Assembly (NCBI GenBank): GCA_019118765.1
Contig: DWYI01000004.1
Location: forward strand, 1-64,000
DNA: 64,000 bases
From: Candidatus Allofournierella merdavium
GTDB taxonomy: Bacteria; Bacillota; Clostridia; Oscillospirales; Ruminococcaceae
Reading direction: 5' to 3'
Below, piece by piece: positions 17,565 through 25,015 of the stretch. Position numbers and translations under genes: made by a program. Each line of letters begins with the position of its first letter. Position 1 is the first letter of the stretch. The notes under the pieces were generated by a model that was not told the DNA's origin, searched no databases, and saw only the letters and a program-made list of their open reading frames with translations.

Positions 17565-17610
17565 AGGGCGCGGGCCCCGTCCTCTCCCGGGAGAGGGCAG
17601 AGCCCGCCGC
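17565..17610 (-). other. Palindromic hairpin between larA-like and TSUP genes
   Basis: The core CTCTCCCGGGAGAG (17582-17595) is a perfect palindrome nested between GGGC- and GCCC-rich arms. No T-tract follows, so it is more likely a processing or attenuation hairpin than a full terminator. Confidence 0.35.
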
Positions 17611-17621
17611 TCGTCGGTTTT

Positions 17622-19106
17622 TCAGCCGCAGCAGGGGTGATGGCCGTACTCGTCCATGCAGTCCTGGCTGGGGTCCTTCATGCACAGGTGCACCGCCGCC
17701 AGCTTGAAGGTCTGGGGCAGCGCCAGGATGTTGGGGTTTTCGCCCACATACTTCTTCTTGGCGTCCGCCAGCGCCTCCTCGAAGGTGGCACGGGTCTTGA
17801 GGCCCATGCTCCGGGCGATGCCCGGCTCCTGCGCCCCCACGATGTAGATCGCGCTGGTGTTCATCTCCGCGATGTGCCCGCAGCTCATCATCGAGAACCC
17901 GTGGAACGGGTGGAACGCGTTGGTGAACCGGTACTTGCGGATGTACTCCTCGTTGGTGGCGTAGTACTCGCCCAGCCGGTTCATGTCCGGCAGGGTGTTC
18001 ATGTAGTCGTGCTGGAAGTCCGTCCACTGCGCCCGCAGGTAGGGCCACAGCTCATCGTGGAAAAACCCGTTGCAGATGGACGAGCAGATGATCACACACC
18101 GGTCGCTCATCACCCGCTTGAAGCGCAGCACCTGGGCGCTGAGCGCCTGCATCATCATGATCGGGTTCGTGCCCATGCCGTCGCCGTAGTGGAACTTCTG
18201 CGGCATGCCGAATACCAGCACGTCGTACTTCTTTTCCGCCCAGTGCACATAGGTGCGCTTGTCCGCGATCTTCCAGCTTTCCGGCATCATCTCGGCCGCG
18301 TAGCCCGAGTAGATGGCGATCTGCCGGCTCTTGGTGTCCAGCACCGCGTCGCAGCAGAAGAAGGGATGCCCCATCTTCTCCTCCATGTGCATGCCGATCT
18401 CGTTGAACTTGTGGCGCATCAGGCTGCCGCCGTTCACCGGCGTGAAGTCGTCCCGGTGCATCACCTCCGGCACATGGTGGCTGGCGATGCACCGCCAGTT
18501 GGTGATGCCGGTGGCGCAGTGCTTGTAGCCGCCCGAGTAGCCCCCGTAGGGGTTGCCCTGCACATGCCCGATCAGGATGGGCAGGTCCGCCTCGAACACC
18601 GTCTTGTTCATGAACACCGGGTCGCCCCGCTTGGTGGTGCCCAGGTCGATCATGTTGTCCGGGTCCTCCGAGTCGTGGCTGGTCATCTGGTGGGTGGGCC
18701 AGAACTCTCGGAACAGCTCCTCGCCGAAGATGGCCTTGTAGTCCTCCGGCTTTGCCCGGGGGTGCAGGCCGTTGGAGATGATGAACTGAATGTCCTCCTT
18801 CTTCACCCCCGCCGCGTACAGCTCCTTCAGGATGAGCCTGATGCTCACCTTCCGGTGGCTGGTGGGCTGCTCGCCGCCCTTCACCCGGTCGGGCACGATG
18901 AACACCACCTTCGCCCCGGGGAAGGCCAGTTCGCTCAGCGGCTTCATCCCGATGGGATGGTGCAGGCTCTCCAGATACGCCTCCTCCAGCTTGTCCTCGG
19001 GGATGCAGGGCGGGTCCGCCACCGTGGTGCCGGGGATGAACACGTCGGTGGTATCCGGCAGTTCGGCGCTCATCAGGCCGTGGCCGTACTCAAAATCCAG
19101 TTTCAT
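17622..19106 (-). CDS. LarA-like nickel-pincer-type racemase/epimerase (DUF2088 domain)
   Basis: A 494-residue member of the lactate racemase LarA superfamily, which racemises 2-hydroxyacids using a nickel-pincer nucleotide bound to a lysine. The NGLHPRAKPEDY segment corresponds to the GTHR region, and GGYSGGYKHCATGITNW to the GFSGGAKxxxPG region, so the cofactor-binding lysine equivalent and nearby histidines (ASHHVPE) appear to be present. It is longer than LarA (about 425 residues), with a His/Cys-rich end (GHHPCCG). No larB, larC or larE maturation genes are visible, so the cofactor must come from elsewhere. Start at 19106 is supported by GAGGTGAG; a longer frame to 19142 was rejected. 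Substrate unknown. Confidence 0.78.
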   Translation of the reverse strand: MKLDFEYGHGLMSAELPDTTDVFIPGTTVADPPCIPEDKLEEAYLESLHHPIGMKPLSELAFPGAKVVFIVPDRVKGGEQPTSHRKVSIRLILKELYAAGVKKEDIQFIISNGLHPRAKPEDYKAIFGEELFREFWPTHQMTSHDSEDPDNMIDLGTTKRGDPVFMNKTVFEADLPILIGHVQGNPYGGYSGGYKHCATGITNWRCIASHHVPEVMHRDDFTPVNGGSLMRHKFNEIGMHMEEKMGHPFFCCDAVLDTKSRQIAIYSGYAAEMMPESWKIADKRTYVHWAEKKYDVLVFGMPQKFHYGDGMGTNPIMMMQALSAQVLRFKRVMSDRCVIICSSICNGFFHDELWPYLRAQWTDFQHDYMNTLPDMNRLGEYYATNEEYIRKYRFTNAFHPFHGFSMMSCGHIAEMNTSAIYIVGAQEPGIARSMGLKTRATFEEALADAKKKYVGENPNILALPQTFKLAAVHLCMKDPSQDCMDEYGHHPCCG

Positions 19107-19147
19107 TGCTCTCACCTCATTATACTTTCGCGTGCCATGCACACAGA

Positions 19148-19180
19148 AGGGCTGCCGCGCCGGAACGGAGCGGCAGCCCT
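19148..19180 (-). terminator. Hairpin at the end of the ABC transporter genes
   Basis: AGGGCTGCCGC (19148-19158) pairs with GCGGCAGCCCT (19170-19180). The following T-run is short, so some read-through into the larA-like gene is likely. Confidence 0.5.
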
Positions 19181-19191
19181 CGCGGTTTGAT

Positions 19192-19953
19192 TTACCACCA
19201 CTTGATCTGGTCGGTCACATACTTGCGGATGCGGATGAACTCCGGATCGGTGACGTCCCGCGGGTGGGGCAGGTCCACATACAGGTCCTCCTTGATGGTG
19301 GTGGGCTTGTTGGACAGGATCAGGATGCGCTGGGCCAGGTAGGTGGCTTCCTCGATGTTGTGGGTGATGAACACCACGGTGCTGCCCAGTTCGCGCCACA
19401 GGCGGATGACCTCGTCCTCCAGGTAGAAGCGGAGTTTGATGTCCATCTGGCTGTAGGGCTCGTCCATCAGCAGCAGGTCGGGGTTCATGGCGAAGCCGCG
19501 GCCGATGATCACGCGCTGGGCGCAGCTCATGGACAGCTGGTGGGGGTAGGAGTTGCGGAACTCCTCCAGGCCCAGCAGCTTGATGATCTTTTCCACCCGC
19601 TCGCGGATCTGCTCCTCCGGCAGCTTTTTCAGCTCCAGGCCGAAGCGCAGGTTCTGCTCCACCGTCTTCCAGGGGATCGCCGAGGGCTCCTGGAACACGA
19701 AGGCCAGGTTGTGCTTGTGGGGATCGGCGGGCTCGCCGTCGATGTACAGATCGCCCGAGGAGGGCTGGATGATGCGGGTCAAAAGGTTCAGGAAGGTGGT
19801 CTTGCCGCAGCCGGTGGGGCCCACCACGCAGACGAACTCACCCTTTTTGATGTTGAAGGAGATGTTGTTCAGCACCTTCAGGTCCCCGAAGTTCTTGGTC
19901 AGGTTGCGCACCTCTACCTTGTACTCGGGGTTGTGCACAAATTGTTCACCCAT
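19192..19953 (-). CDS. SsuB/TauB-type ABC ATPase with degenerate signature motif
   Basis: A 253-residue ATPase of the nitrate/sulfonate/taurine family. Walker A is canonical (GPTGCGKTT), as are the Q-loop (FQEPSAIPW), Walker B (LLLMDEPYSQMD) and H-loop His (VFITHN). The signature, normally LSGGMxQR, reads LSMSCAQR, so this subunit cannot provide a normal C-loop to its partner. Its neighbour has the opposite pattern, implying a heterodimer with one working ATP site. The DNA was re-read to exclude a translation slip. It lies 16 bp after the second ATPase gene; no single-base shift restores LSGG. Confidence 0.9.
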   Translation of the reverse strand: MGEQFVHNPEYKVEVRNLTKNFGDLKVLNNISFNIKKGEFVCVVGPTGCGKTTFLNLLTRIIQPSSGDLYIDGEPADPHKHNLAFVFQEPSAIPWKTVEQNLRFGLELKKLPEEQIRERVEKIIKLLGLEEFRNSYPHQLSMSCAQRVIIGRGFAMNPDLLLMDEPYSQMDIKLRFYLEDEVIRLWRELGSTVVFITHNIEEATYLAQRILILSNKPTTIKEDLYVDLPHPRDVTDPEFIRIRKYVTDQIKWW

Positions 19954-19969
19954 GTTGTTGCCTCCTTAT

Positions 19970-20731
19970 TTACAGCGCCAGGTCGGTGTTGTCGGAGATC
20001 TCCTTGCGGATGCGCAGAAACTCCTCCGACACCGTGTCACGAGGGCGAGGCAGGTCGATGTCGTAGATCGCCTTTACATGGGCGGGCCGGTTGCTCAGCA
20101 GCACGATCCGGTCTCCCAGATACACAGCCTCCTCGATGTTGTTGGTCACAAAGATGATGGTGCGCTTTTCGCTCTGCCAGATCTTCTGGACCTCCTCCTC
20201 CATGGCGTAGCGGGTCTGGGCGTCCAGCGCGCCGAAGGGCTCGTCCATCAGCAGGATCTCGGGGCTGTTGGTGTAGGCGCGGGCGATGCCCACGCGCTGC
20301 TTCATGCCGCCGGACAGCTGACTGGGATAGCTTTTTTCAAAGCCCTGCAGGCCCACCATGTCGATGTACTTCTGGGCGGTCTTGCGGCGCTCCTCCTTGG
20401 GAACGCCCGCCATTTTGGGGCCGACCTCCACGTTTTCCATCACCGTTTTCCAGGGCAGCAGCGAGGTCTTCTGGAACACCATGCCGATGCGGGGGTCGCT
20501 GCCGGTGATCACCTCGCCGTCCAGCCGCACCGTGCCCTCCACCGGCGCTTCCAGGCCGCTGAGGATGTTCAGCAGAACGGTCTTGCCGCAGTAGCCGGGC
20601 CCCAGGATCACCAGGAACTCGTTGTCGTACACGTCAAAGTTCACGTCCTGCACGGCGTCAAACGCCTTGTTGTTCAGAATGTAGCTCTGGGAGATGTGCT
20701 CCAGGCTCAGTTTGATTTTTTTACCGTCCAA
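19970..20731 (-). CDS. SsuB/TauB-type ABC ATPase with altered Walker A and H-loop
   Basis: A 253-residue ATPase with a normal signature ([14 protein letters not shown]) and Walker B ([12 protein letters not shown]). However, its Walker A reads GPGYCGKTV instead of GxSGCGKST, and the switch histidine is Asn ([11 protein letters not shown]). Paired with the preceding entry, its C-loop completes the partner's canonical site, while its own nucleotide pocket faces the degenerate LSMSC. The TTG at 20731 is preferred, with AAAGGTGG about 8 nt upstream; the alternative GTG at 20743 has its purine run almost touching the start. It overlaps the upstream permease gene by 25 bp. Confidence 0.87.
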   Translation of the reverse strand: MDGKKIKLSLEHISQSYILNNKAFDAVQDVNFDVYDNEFLVILGPGYCGKTVLLNILSGLEAPVEGTVRLDGEVITGSDPRIGMVFQKTSLLPWKTVMENVEVGPKMAGVPKEERRKTAQKYIDMVGLQGFEKSYPSQLSGGMKQRVGIARAYTNSPEILLMDEPFGALDAQTRYAMEEEVQKIWQSEKRTIIFVTNNIEEAVYLGDRIVLLSNRPAHVKAIYDIDLPRPRDTVSEEFLRIRKEISDNTDLAL

Positions 20732-21528
20732 GGACAGACCCACCTTTCAATAAGCTGCATCGCGATGGCCAGGATCGCGCCGATCACACCAATACAGATC
20801 ATGGACAGGAGCACCAGGGGCAGATCGCCCGACTCCATGCCGCGGGTGATGAGGAAGCCCACGCCGGACTTGCCGCCCAGCATCTCGGCGGCAAGCACCA
20901 CCATCCAGGCGGCGCTGGCCGAGGTGCGCACGCCGGCGAAGATGGCGTCCAGCGCGGAGGGGATGGCGAAGTCCAAAAGAAGCTGGCGCTTGTTGGCGTT
21001 GAAGATGCGGCCCACGTCCAGATACTGCTGGTCCACATTGCTCATGCCGGCCTGGGTGTTCACCACCACGGGCATCACGGCGCCGATGAACACCACCAGG
21101 ATCTTGGGGAACTCACCGGTGCCGAACCAGATGGTGATCAGGGGGATCCAGGCCAGGGGCGGCACCACGCGGAAAGCGGTGAAGATGGGCCCCAGCAGGG
21201 CGTTGGCCTTTTTGTTCCAGCCGATGAGGATGCCGAAGGAGATGCCCAGCACCCAGGAGGAGATCAGCGCCGCCAGCACGCGGCCCAGGCTGGCCAGGAT
21301 GTGCTGGCCCAGGCTGAGCTTCTGCACCGGCTTTTCCAGGAATTTCAAGAACCGCTCGTACACGGCCATGGGCGAGGGAAAGGCGGACTGGTCGCCGCCG
21401 GAGGCAACGACCCAGGCGATGATCAGCAAAAGCACAGACACCACGGGCAGGATGCGGTAGAGGATCTTTCTGCGCCGCTCCTGCAGCTCGCTCTTGCTGA
21501 GAACGATCTCTGCACTTTTTTTGCTCAT
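20707..21528 (-). CDS. SsuC/TauC-type ABC permease (second permease)
   Basis: A 273-residue permease with about six helices and the BPD_transp_1 EAA-type loop ([33 protein letters not shown]). It begins [14 protein letters not shown] at 21528, where the ATG overlaps the stop of the upstream permease (ATGA), so the two are translationally coupled. It is clearly divergent in sequence from that permease, so the channel is probably a heterodimer, matching the two unlike ATPases. An upstream in-frame extension to 21561 would lie inside the previous gene and was rejected. Confidence 0.9.
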   Translation of the reverse strand: MSKKSAEIVLSKSELQERRRKILYRILPVVSVLLLIIAWVVASGGDQSAFPSPMAVYERFLKFLEKPVQKLSLGQHILASLGRVLAALISSWVLGISFGILIGWNKKANALLGPIFTAFRVVPPLAWIPLITIWFGTGEFPKILVVFIGAVMPVVVNTQAGMSNVDQQYLDVGRIFNANKRQLLLDFAIPSALDAIFAGVRTSASAAWMVVLAAEMLGGKSGVGFLITRGMESGDLPLVLLSMICIGVIGAILAIAMQLIERWVCPWTVKKSN

Positions 21529-22367
21529 TTTTTCCACCCCAATACTTTGTTCTCTACCCATCCGAGGATCGCCGTGAAGATCACGCCGATCACGCCGATG
21601 ACCACGATGCCCAGCAGGATCAGATCCGGGCGGGCGAACTGGCGGCCCATCAGGATCATGTAGCCCAGGCCGGAGGAGGCAGCCAGCATCTCAGCGGCCA
21701 CCAGGGTGGCCCAGGCGTTGCCCAGCGCCACCCGCACGCCGGCGAACACCATCGTCATGGACGAGGGGATGCCGATGCGCCAGAAGGTAGTGAAGTTGGA
21801 GGCGCCGCAGGTCTTGGCGAAGTTGATCAGCACCGGGCTGGTCTGCTTGATGCCGGTGTAGGCGTTGATGACGCAGGGCACGAAGGCCGAGAAAAACACG
21901 ATGAAGGCCTTGGCCGGCAGGCCGATGCCCAGCCACACGATCGTGAGGGGGATCCAGGACACCGGCGGGATGGGGCGCACCAGCTCGAAGATGGGGCGCA
22001 CAAAGCTTTCAAACCCGCCGTACCAGCCCATCAGCAGCCCCAGGGGGATGCCGATGATGATGGCCAGGAAGAAACCGGTCAGCGACACCTGCAGGCTGGC
22101 CAGCACGTTCACACCCAGCACGGCGCCGTCGGGGTTGGGGTCGGTGAGTTTCGTAAAGAACAGCTTCAAAATGGTGGAGGGCGCCGCCAGATACCGGCTG
22201 TTCACCAGGTTCAGGTCGGACGCCAGCTCCCACACACCCAGAAACACGGCGATACCAAGGATGGAAAGCAGCAGATAGGTGCGTTTTTCCTGGCGCTTTT
22301 TCTTCTGCACCATGGCGATCCGCTGTTCCACCGCCGCCTGTTTGTCGCTTTCAGGGACAACGCTCAT
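21525..22367 (-). CDS. SsuC/TauC-type ABC permease (first permease)
   Basis: A 280-residue BPD_transp_1 permease with a cytoplasmic basic start, six predicted helices and the EAA-type segment INFAKTCGASNFTTFWRIGIPSS. The ATG at 22367 follows GAGGAG at 8 nt; the open frame to 22418 passes through an intergenic hairpin and was not used. It is downstream of the binding-protein gene and ends in a 4-bp overlap with the second permease. Two permease genes are unusual for SsuABC loci, which normally have one permease acting as a homodimer. Confidence 0.9.
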   Translation of the reverse strand: MSVVPESDKQAAVEQRIAMVQKKKRQEKRTYLLLSILGIAVFLGVWELASDLNLVNSRYLAAPSTILKLFFTKLTDPNPDGAVLGVNVLASLQVSLTGFFLAIIIGIPLGLLMGWYGGFESFVRPIFELVRPIPPVSWIPLTIVWLGIGLPAKAFIVFFSAFVPCVINAYTGIKQTSPVLINFAKTCGASNFTTFWRIGIPSSMTMVFAGVRVALGNAWATLVAAEMLAASSGLGYMILMGRQFARPDLILLGIVVIGVIGVIFTAILGWVENKVLGWKK

Positions 22368-22398
22368 GAATCGTTCTCCTCTCTTTCCTCTTAAAATT

Positions 22399-22429
22399 CT
22401 GCCCGCGATTTTGTGCAAATCGCGGGCAG
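22399..22429 (-). other. Hairpin between binding-protein and permease genes
   Basis: CTGCCCGCGATTT (22399-22411) pairs perfectly with AAATCGCGGGCAG (22417-22429) around a 5-nt loop. The T-run beyond is interrupted, suggesting partial termination or mRNA protection so the binding protein is made in excess. Confidence 0.6.
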
Positions 22430-22451
22430 AGAAGGGCTGATGCTTATTTCA

Positions 22452-23615
22452 TCAGTTGTACTGAACGCCCAGCGCATCCAGATCGGCCAGGCACTCGGTG
22501 GCGATGGAGTTGTCCACCATCTGATTGTCCAGAATGGTGTTGCGGTCATCGCTGGTGTACTTGCCGATGCTGATCAGGAAGTCCATGGTGACCAGCAGGT
22601 CCTTCTCGGCCTGCAGCAGGTCACGGGAGGTGTACAGGCCCTGGTCGTCGGGGCTGGTCTCGGTCATGATGGAGACGGCCTCCGACAGGGTGGGGATGGC
22701 GCAGTAGCTCATGACCACTTCGGCGATGTGCTCGTCGCAGGCGATGCCCTCGTTCTCGCAGCTCTCCAGATAGTAGGCCACGGCCTCAGCCATGTTCTCG
22801 TCGGACTCGTTGCACCACTGCCAGGTCAGGTAGTAAACTTCCCAGGCGGTCTTCACCAGGTCGCGGCGCTCGGCCAGCGCCTCGGGGGTGGCCATGAAGC
22901 CGTTGAACACGGTGATGCCCAGGCTGCCCGCGTCGTCCACACGCACAAAGCCGGCGTCCTCGGCGGAGGTGGCGATGGCGTTCCACACCGCGATGCCGTC
23001 GCCCTGGCCGCCCTTGAAGGCGGTGAGCGCGCTGGCGATGTCCATGTTCACGGACTCGATGTCGTCAAAGGTCAGGCCCATCTTGTCCAGCTCGCCGCCC
23101 AGCACCATCTGGGCGTTGGTCCCGCTGGGGTACAGCCAGGTGGTGCCCTTCCAGTCCTCGGCCTTCTTGTCGGCCAGAGGGCTGTCGGCGCGGACGAACA
23201 GGCCCATGTTGGTCTCATAGTCGGTGGAGCCGATGCAGATCAGGTCGTAGCCCAGCATGCCCACCAGGTCGCCGGCGGCGCCGGCGGTGGCCACATCCCA
23301 GCTGCTGCTGGCCTCCATCATGGCGGGGCCGTTGGTGTAGGGCTCGTACTCGATGTCGATGTTCAGCTCATCGAAGATGCCCTTCTGCTCGGCGATGTAG
23401 AAGGGGATGGCGTGGGCGGAACCGGCGAAGTAGCCCACCCGCAGGGTCTGCCGCTCGGCGAAGGGGGTCAGGCCATAGGTGGTCTCGCCGGCCTCGGTGG
23501 CGGTGGTGGAGCCGGACCCGGCGGTGCTGGCGGTGCTGGCGGGGCTGTTCCCGCCGCAGGCGGCCAGGCTGAGCGCCATGGAAAGCGCAAGAATCGTGGC
23601 AACCAGTTTTTTCAT
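22452..23615 (-). CDS. SsuA/TauA/NMT1-type substrate-binding lipoprotein
   Basis: A 387-residue lipoprotein: basic MKK start, hydrophobic segment, lipobox LAAC (Cys near 20) and a Ser/Thr-rich linker, then a PBP type 2 fold. NMT1/SsuA-type features include RVGYFAGSAHAIPFYIAEQKG near the N-terminus and DVATAGAAGDL. This family binds sulfonates, nitrate, thiamine precursors or other small anions. First gene of a transporter operon driven by the promoter at 23728-23756 and apparently controlled by the divergent LacI regulator. The ligand is unknown; downstream LarA-like and TSUP genes suggest a hydroxyacid or sulfonate. Confidence 0.88.
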   Translation of the reverse strand: MKKLVATILALSMALSLAACGGNSPASTASTAGSGSTTATEAGETTYGLTPFAERQTLRVGYFAGSAHAIPFYIAEQKGIFDELNIDIEYEPYTNGPAMMEASSSWDVATAGAAGDLVGMLGYDLICIGSTDYETNMGLFVRADSPLADKKAEDWKGTTWLYPSGTNAQMVLGGELDKMGLTFDDIESVNMDIASALTAFKGGQGDGIAVWNAIATSAEDAGFVRVDDAGSLGITVFNGFMATPEALAERRDLVKTAWEVYYLTWQWCNESDENMAEAVAYYLESCENEGIACDEHIAEVVMSYCAIPTLSEAVSIMTETSPDDQGLYTSRDLLQAEKDLLVTMDFLISIGKYTSDDRNTILDNQMVDNSIATECLADLDALGVQYN

Positions 23616-23727
23616 GATGTACTTTCCTCCTTAGAACACAATGAAATTTGCCTTTTTCGTCCAAATCACGCAATTCGTGACATTTTATTGCATCAAGTTG
23701 CATTTTTCGAACGATTTCCTCAACGAA

Positions 23728-23756
23728 ATTCTATCACCGGCGTATGGCGGATGCAA
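23728..23756 (-). promoter_or_regulatory. Promoter of the ABC/racemase operon
   Basis: Minus-strand TTGCAT (23751-23756) is exactly 17 bp from TAGAAT (23728-23733). The LacI-like palindrome begins 10 bp upstream of the -35. Confidence 0.7.
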
Positions 23757-23766
23757 CGCGAAGAAC

Positions 23767-23780
23767 CGCAAACGTTTGCG
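23767..23780. promoter_or_regulatory. LacI-family operator O1
   Basis: CGCAAACGTTTGCG is a perfect 14-bp palindrome with the central CG typical of LacI-family sites. It sits between the two divergent promoters. Confidence 0.75.
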
Positions 23781-23794
23781 TCTTTCCCAAAATA

Positions 23795-23823
23795 TTGCAC
23801 TTTTCCTTGTTTTTTGCTATACT
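23795..23823 (+). promoter_or_regulatory. Promoter of the lacI-type gene
   Basis: TTGCAC (23795-23800), 17-bp spacer, TATACT (23818-23823). The predicted leader carries operator O2 about 95 bp downstream. Apart from promoters and operators, 23616-23954 holds nothing else recognisable. Confidence 0.75.
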
Positions 23824-23919
23824 AAAATCACAGAAACTCGAACATTTTGTACAATTTATTCCCCGAAATTTAGTGCATTTGACACATGAATTTGCCGCTT
23901 TTTTACAGATTGCCCAAAT

Positions 23920-23931
23920 GCAAACGTTTGT
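23920..23931. promoter_or_regulatory. LacI-family operator O2
   Basis: GCAAACGTTTGT shares the CAAACGTTTG core of O1, centred 152 bp away, just before the regulator's ribosome site. This suggests autoregulation and possible looping between the two sites. Confidence 0.65.
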
Positions 23932-23954
23932 GTCACAGCAAAAGGGAGGTTTTT

Positions 23955-24947
23955 ATGGGACTGAAGGAAATCGCGGAGATGACAGGCTATTCCGTCTCCA
24001 CCGTGAGCCGGGTGCTGAACAGCCGGCGGAAGTTCGCTTCCTCCGCCACCGAGAAGGAGATCTGGGCCGCCGCGCAGAAGCTGCACTACCAGAAAAACCG
24101 GGCCGCGGCCAGCCTCAAGACCGGCCGCTCGCCGGAGGCCGCGGCGGGCAGAAGCTGGCGCATCGGCATTGTGATGGCCCGGGGGCTGGAGTCGCTGGAG
24201 GACGAGTTTTACGCCCGCATCGAGGAGAGCGTGCGGGCCACCGTGCTGCGGGAGGGGCACCAGCTGGGGGAGACCCTGATGCTGCGCACCGCCCTGGAGG
24301 AGCCCCGGCGGCTGGAAGGGGTGGACGGCCTGGTGCTGCTGGGCAAGTGCAAGGTGCACAACCTGACCTCCCTGCGGGCCATCTGCAAGAACCTGTCCTG
24401 CACCGGCATGAACCCCTACCAGCTGGACATCGACCAGGTGTACTGCAACGGCGAGCACATCGCCCGCACCGCGGTGCAGCACCTGCTGGCCCAGGGCCAC
24501 AAGAAGATCGGCTATGTGGGCGAGTGCAACGGCGACGTGCGCTACTTCGGCTACCGCCAGGCGGTGAAGAACGTGGGCCTGGACATGGACACCCCCTATG
24601 TGTTCGACGTGCCCCAGACCGCCGAGGGCGGCCGGGAGGCGGCCCGGCGCTTCATCGTCTCGGAGGACCGGCCCACCGCGGTGTTCTGCGTGAACGACGT
24701 GAGCGCCATCGGCTTTATCGAGGCGCTCAAGCGGCTGCGGCCGGACGAGCCGCTGCCGGCGGTGATCGGCATCGACGACATCACCCAGGCCGCCATGATC
24801 GAGCCGGCCCTGTCCACCATCCGCCTGCCCCTGGCGGAGATGGGCAACATCTCCACCCGGCTGCTCATCGACCGCATCGCGGGCCACCACAGCATCCCCA
24901 TGAAGGTGGAACTGCCCTACAAGACGGTGATCCGCCAGAGCGCCTGA
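23955..24947 (+). CDS. LacI-family transcriptional regulator
   Basis: A 330-residue regulator. Helix-turn-helix at residues 2-25 (LKEIAEMTGYSVSTVSRVLN), a hinge-helix region, then a PBP type 1 ligand-binding core. Conserved features include VYCNGEHIARTAVQHLLAQGH, IGYVG and VFCVNDVSAIGFIEAL. The ATG at 23955 follows AAAGGGAGG. It is divergent from the ABC/LarA-like/TSUP operon and surrounded by two CAAACGTTTG palindromes, so it likely represses that operon and itself. The effector is unknown; most LacI members respond to sugars, which is at odds with a sulfonate-type transporter and adds to the uncertainty about substrate. Confidence 0.92.
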   Translation: MGLKEIAEMTGYSVSTVSRVLNSRRKFASSATEKEIWAAAQKLHYQKNRAAASLKTGRSPEAAAGRSWRIGIVMARGLESLEDEFYARIEESVRATVLREGHQLGETLMLRTALEEPRRLEGVDGLVLLGKCKVHNLTSLRAICKNLSCTGMNPYQLDIDQVYCNGEHIARTAVQHLLAQGHKKIGYVGECNGDVRYFGYRQAVKNVGLDMDTPYVFDVPQTAEGGREAARRFIVSEDRPTAVFCVNDVSAIGFIEALKRLRPDEPLPAVIGIDDITQAAMIEPALSTIRLPLAEMGNISTRLLIDRIAGHHSIPMKVELPYKTVIRQSA

Positions 24948-24966
24948 GCCGCCAGAGCGCCACACG

Positions 24967-25011
24967 AAAAAACGCCCCGCCCGCGCACAGTGCGCGGGCG
25001 GGGCGTTTTTT
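24967..25011. terminator. Bidirectional terminator between lacI-type gene and fucI
   Basis: A 21-bp perfect stem (24967-24987 with 24991-25011) and 3-nt loop, ending in A6 on one side and a run of T on the other. Confidence 0.92.
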
Positions 25012-25015
25012 TTGC

